Positions 60,908-64,000 of a stretch of 64,000 nucleotides of DNA are shown here, piece by piece (position 1 is the stretch's first letter; each line of letters opens with the position of its first letter). The position numbers were made by a program, and so were the translations under genes. Under the pieces are notes generated by a model. The model was not told the DNA's origin. It was given only the letters and a program-made list of their open reading frames with translations, and ran no database searches. The stretch is from Symsagittifera roscoffensis (Eukaryota; Xenacoelomorpha; Acoela; Convolutidae), in assembly GCF_963678635.1 (NCBI RefSeq), contig NC_087065.1, positions 36,295,888-36,359,887 on the forward strand. The letters run 5' to 3'.

Positions 60908-61327
60908 AATGTTAACGTGTCTTGTAACGTGACTATTCGCATTTTTGATATCAAAAATCACTCAACATTTTGACTTTTGCTTTGATGAATTTTTATGAAT
61001 TTTTTTTTGGCTTGAGTTTTTCTGCATCCATCAATTTTTTCCTTCCGAAGCTAAGAATAGTCTTAAGCCAACCGTTTTTGAATTTCAAAACATTTATATT
61101 GTGTCTCATTTTTGATCCTATTGCTCTCCATTGATTTTTTCTTGAATTATCTTTTCTGCTGCAAGCTTATCTCGCAGTTTTCGAGTGGTTGATACGGCTG
61201 CACTTTCTCCTGTTCTCGGAGTTTCTCTGTAGTGGAGGTCTTGAGGTGGTTATTCTAGTACCTCTTCCGGATCTTGCAATAGATGACTTTTTCTTTTGAC
61301 ATTCTTTTTCACTCACCGCCATAAAAA
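60908..61327 (-). repeat. 420-bp tandem repeat, copy 1
   Basis: Nearly identical to 61328-61747; period 420 bp. On the minus strand each copy contains an ATG start (MAVSEKECQKKKSS) and a second frame with KLRDKLAAEKIIQEKING, plausibly the N-terminal gag region of the dead element. Confidence 0.9.
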
Positions 61328-61747
61328 AATGTTAACGTGTCTTGTAACGTGACTATTCGCATTTTTGATATCAAAAATCACTCAACATTTTGACTTTTGC
61401 TTTGATGAATTTTGATGAATTTTTTTTTGGCTTGAGTTTTTCTGCATCCATCAATTTTTTCCTTCCGAAGCTAAGAATAGTCTTAAGCCAACCGTTTTTG
61501 AATTTCAAAACATTTATATTGTGTCTCATTTTTGATCCTATTGCTCTCCATTGATTTTTTCTTGAATTATCTTGTCTGCTGCAAGCTTATCTCGCAGTTT
61601 TCGAGTGGTTGATACGGCTGCACTTTCTCCTGTTCTCGGAGTTTCTCTGTAGTGGAGGTCTTGCGGTGGTTATTCTAGTACCTCTTCCGGATCTTGCAAT
61701 AGATGACTTTTTCTTTTGACATTCTTTTTCACTCACCGCCATAAAAA
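61328..61747 (-). repeat. 420-bp tandem repeat, copy 2
   Basis: Differs from copy 1 at only a few positions (for example TTTTATG/TTTTGATG near 61410, CTTTTCTG/CTTGTCTG near 61573, TTGAGG/TTGCGG near 61665). Confidence 0.9.
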
Positions 61748-64000
61748 AATGTTCTAGACTGGTATTCCTATGTCAGTACGGTTGTACTGCATTTGAGATC
61801 CTGCTGTCTGGGCCATGTGATACCTCAGGTACCTCGCCTCAATCGTGCAGATGTAAGAATATAGCGCTCAAATAGTTAATTTCAGTATTGTTGAACAATC
61901 TTTCTAATCAAAGTTTCTATTCCTGAGTCCTAGCTCTAGCACCATCACAGTGGACAAAAACAGGGGTAGAGAAAAAAATGAGAAGATCATACTCTCTTGT
62001 TTTTTATAATTCAAATACTTTGCCACCCCAAGGGTCTCCCTTTTGATTTTTATTTCCAATGTCCATTTTCAAATGACCCATCCGAACTTAACTCTTTTTA
62101 AGTTTCAGTGAATTTCAGTTTTTAGTCTGAACAAAAATAAATTATGAATTAGGGTTTGTTCCAAACAAAATATAGCTCCAACCAAACGTTTCTAAACTGA
62201 ATTGTTTTGAACGAATCGCCCTTTGAATATGGAGGGTTCATTTTCAATCCCCTAGGAGGAATTCGATTCCTTAAAGGACAAGCTCTCCAAAAAAGCATAA
62301 TTTTGATGGGGTTGTATGTGGCTCAATAAAAAACGTTTCCAATTCTCTCAACCTAAGGTTTTCTCCGTGTCATAATTGATCGGTTCATATCATTTTTTTG
62401 CTACAGTTTTGTTTCTATAATAATTTTTTTTGTGTTCAAGTTTACTACTCCAAATTTACTATTTGAACTACGTTCAAATTTTTAAGAAGCTTTCAAAAAT
62501 TACTTGCTCGGGGTTAGAATTTTTAAATTTTGTTCGAATTTTTAATGTTTGACGCGCCAAAAAACAGCTGTTTTTTTTTTTAATATTAATCCCCAGAAAA
62601 AGGCAAGAATTTCAGTCTTTGCATGTTTTTTTTTCCAAAATTCGAAACACTGCAAAATGAAATCTGTAGTATTATGAGAAAGCTCGAAAAACAAATTAGC
62701 TCAACTCAAACTAAACAGCAAAACTTTGAATTTTTTGGGAAATCTGTGCCCCATCCGTCGATAAATATAAATTCAGAAACAACGCTGGTGACTCTAGCAC
62801 TGTAAATTAATTTGGCGTTTTCTCAATGTTGTAAAATGATTCAAGTTAGAAAGATTGCCAGAAATCAAAACCATTTGAAAAAAAAGAAAATCGCAATCTC
62901 TTCCAAAAAAGTTTTTTTTTTAAAACGCCTATCGCATTCGTTGAAGTTCAGTTTTTAAATCTACAAAAAAATTTAATGCAACTTGCGGTCTTTTTAGGAC
63001 AATTTAGGTCGTTTTCAAGGTCATTTAGTCCATTTTCAAGGCGATTTAGGCAAACTTCAACTTCGAATTTTTAAGGCCAAATTAAGCAATTTTTAAGACA
63101 GTTTAGGCCAAAATCAATCTGTAACGGATGCGTACAAAAACTTATCGAAAATGTAAAAATTGATTTTTTAAAAAGAAGGCGATTTAACTCGATTTACAAT
63201 GTATATCGATTTTTCTGCTAAAAACACTTTTTCCTTTTCTTATGCTTAAATTGATCTCAATCCATTTTTGTCAGTTTGAGTAACTTTTTGTAAGTGCATT
63301 GTGGCTTCTATGGGATAGAAGAAGTGTAAAATAAGCTATGACGCCGTCAAAATAGCAAAACCAAAAACAAAATGATGCGATGGAATGAGAAAAATAAACT
63401 GCTGCAGCTACCAAAAAGCTTTAGTTTTTTTAGATTTGCGGCTATGTAAATCAGTAACAAAGTGCCATTTAATTTTTGAATTAAATTGTAGCAAAACAGA
63501 ATTTTGAAAAAGGAAGTTGCGTCTTTTGTTTGAAAGGACCCGCTGTGAAACCTCCAGTCGAGACGAACCCAAAATGCTTTTCTTAATTTCTAGCGACCCA
63601 AAGCGAAGAATTAAAAAAATGAATGAAACAGAAAGAAATTTACACGATTTGATGTAAGTAAACAACAATTTGTATAGCAAAAACAATATTACGCTTCAAA
63701 GTGCTCTATAGATAACGAGTAGTCGGTTGGAAGCAAAAAAAATCACAGCAGACAAAACGTCCGGAAAGCCATCCTTTTGAATAAACTTAAGTAGCCTCAA
63801 TAATGAAAAGTCACTTCCATTTTCAGTAGAGTCGAATTAAAGGTACATGAGAAGGGTTGGATCTAATATCCGAAGTAGTCTTTCTAAAATCACCAACTCT
63901 TTTCAATTTTTTCTTCTGATTCACTCTAAAAGCAGGACAGAATCTTTCTAAGGATTGCTTTCCTGTCCCCTTCGAGTATCTCTCAAAATAAAAGTTGAAA
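61748..64000. other. Intergenic, no gene seen
   Basis: AT-rich to the end of the window. A loose repeat of TTTAGGTC/TTTAGGCC-AATTTT units lies at about 62995-63115. Frames at 62623-62805 (plus) and 63408-63686 (minus) have no recognisable feature. Confidence 0.4.

Overview
The window is AT-rich animal nuclear DNA from an invertebrate metazoan that I cannot identify further. It is not bacterial or viral genomic sequence. It has spliced genes with GT-AG introns and T-rich acceptors, many short inverted-repeat transposons, satellite-like tandem arrays and a 200-base assembly gap (40481-40680). Host gene density is very low and most of the window is transposon or decayed repeat.

The outstanding object is an apparently intact LTR retroelement at 4721-23627. 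It is 18,907 bp long with two 410-bp LTRs that differ at one base. It carries a primer binding site, a 1.25-kb structured leader and seven open reading frames, all on the + strand and most overlapping: a small basic ORF (155 aa); a fused Gag-Pol of 2740 aa (Ty3/gypsy type: CCHC knuckle, DSG protease, YLDD reverse transcriptase, RNase H, HHCC/DD35E integrase with a GPY module); two tiny membrane proteins; a 378-codon frame with no methionine codon at all; an 872-aa envelope-like glycoprotein; and a 597-aa protein of unknown type. Three junctions after pol are stop/start overlaps (ATGA at 15876 and 19809, 13 nt at 17194). Together this looks like an enveloped, retrovirus-like element with a set of accessory genes that I do not recognise, and it appears recently active. 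It is my candidate for the undescribed system.

Left of the element (1-4720) lies a 1.48-kb tandem duplication built around a dispersed repeat (family A) and a 198-bp inverted-repeat element. Right of it (23.6-33.5 kb) come a LINE relic, microsatellites, a degenerate GGTCGAAA minisatellite, a 734-bp Tc1/mariner-like foldback and two hAT-type MITEs with 8-bp target duplications.

The host gene content I can support is one SEC14-spectrin family gene (Trio/Kalirin/MCF2L/SESTD1-like), present as two halves in opposite orientation. The N-terminal exons are on the minus strand at 51823-44201. The C-terminal SEC14 and spectrin-like exons are on the plus strand at 33514-35578. The halves face each other across the assembly gap and one SEC14 exon is missing between them, which suggests a misoriented contig or an inversion. 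The intron of the minus-strand half holds a 400-bp satellite array with partial 800-bp higher-order structure, nested in a 2.9-kb segmental duplication. From 57 to 62 kb, tandemly duplicated wreckage of a second, unrelated gag/protease retroelement lies on the minus strand. The rest is unannotated AT-rich sequence and repeat fragments.
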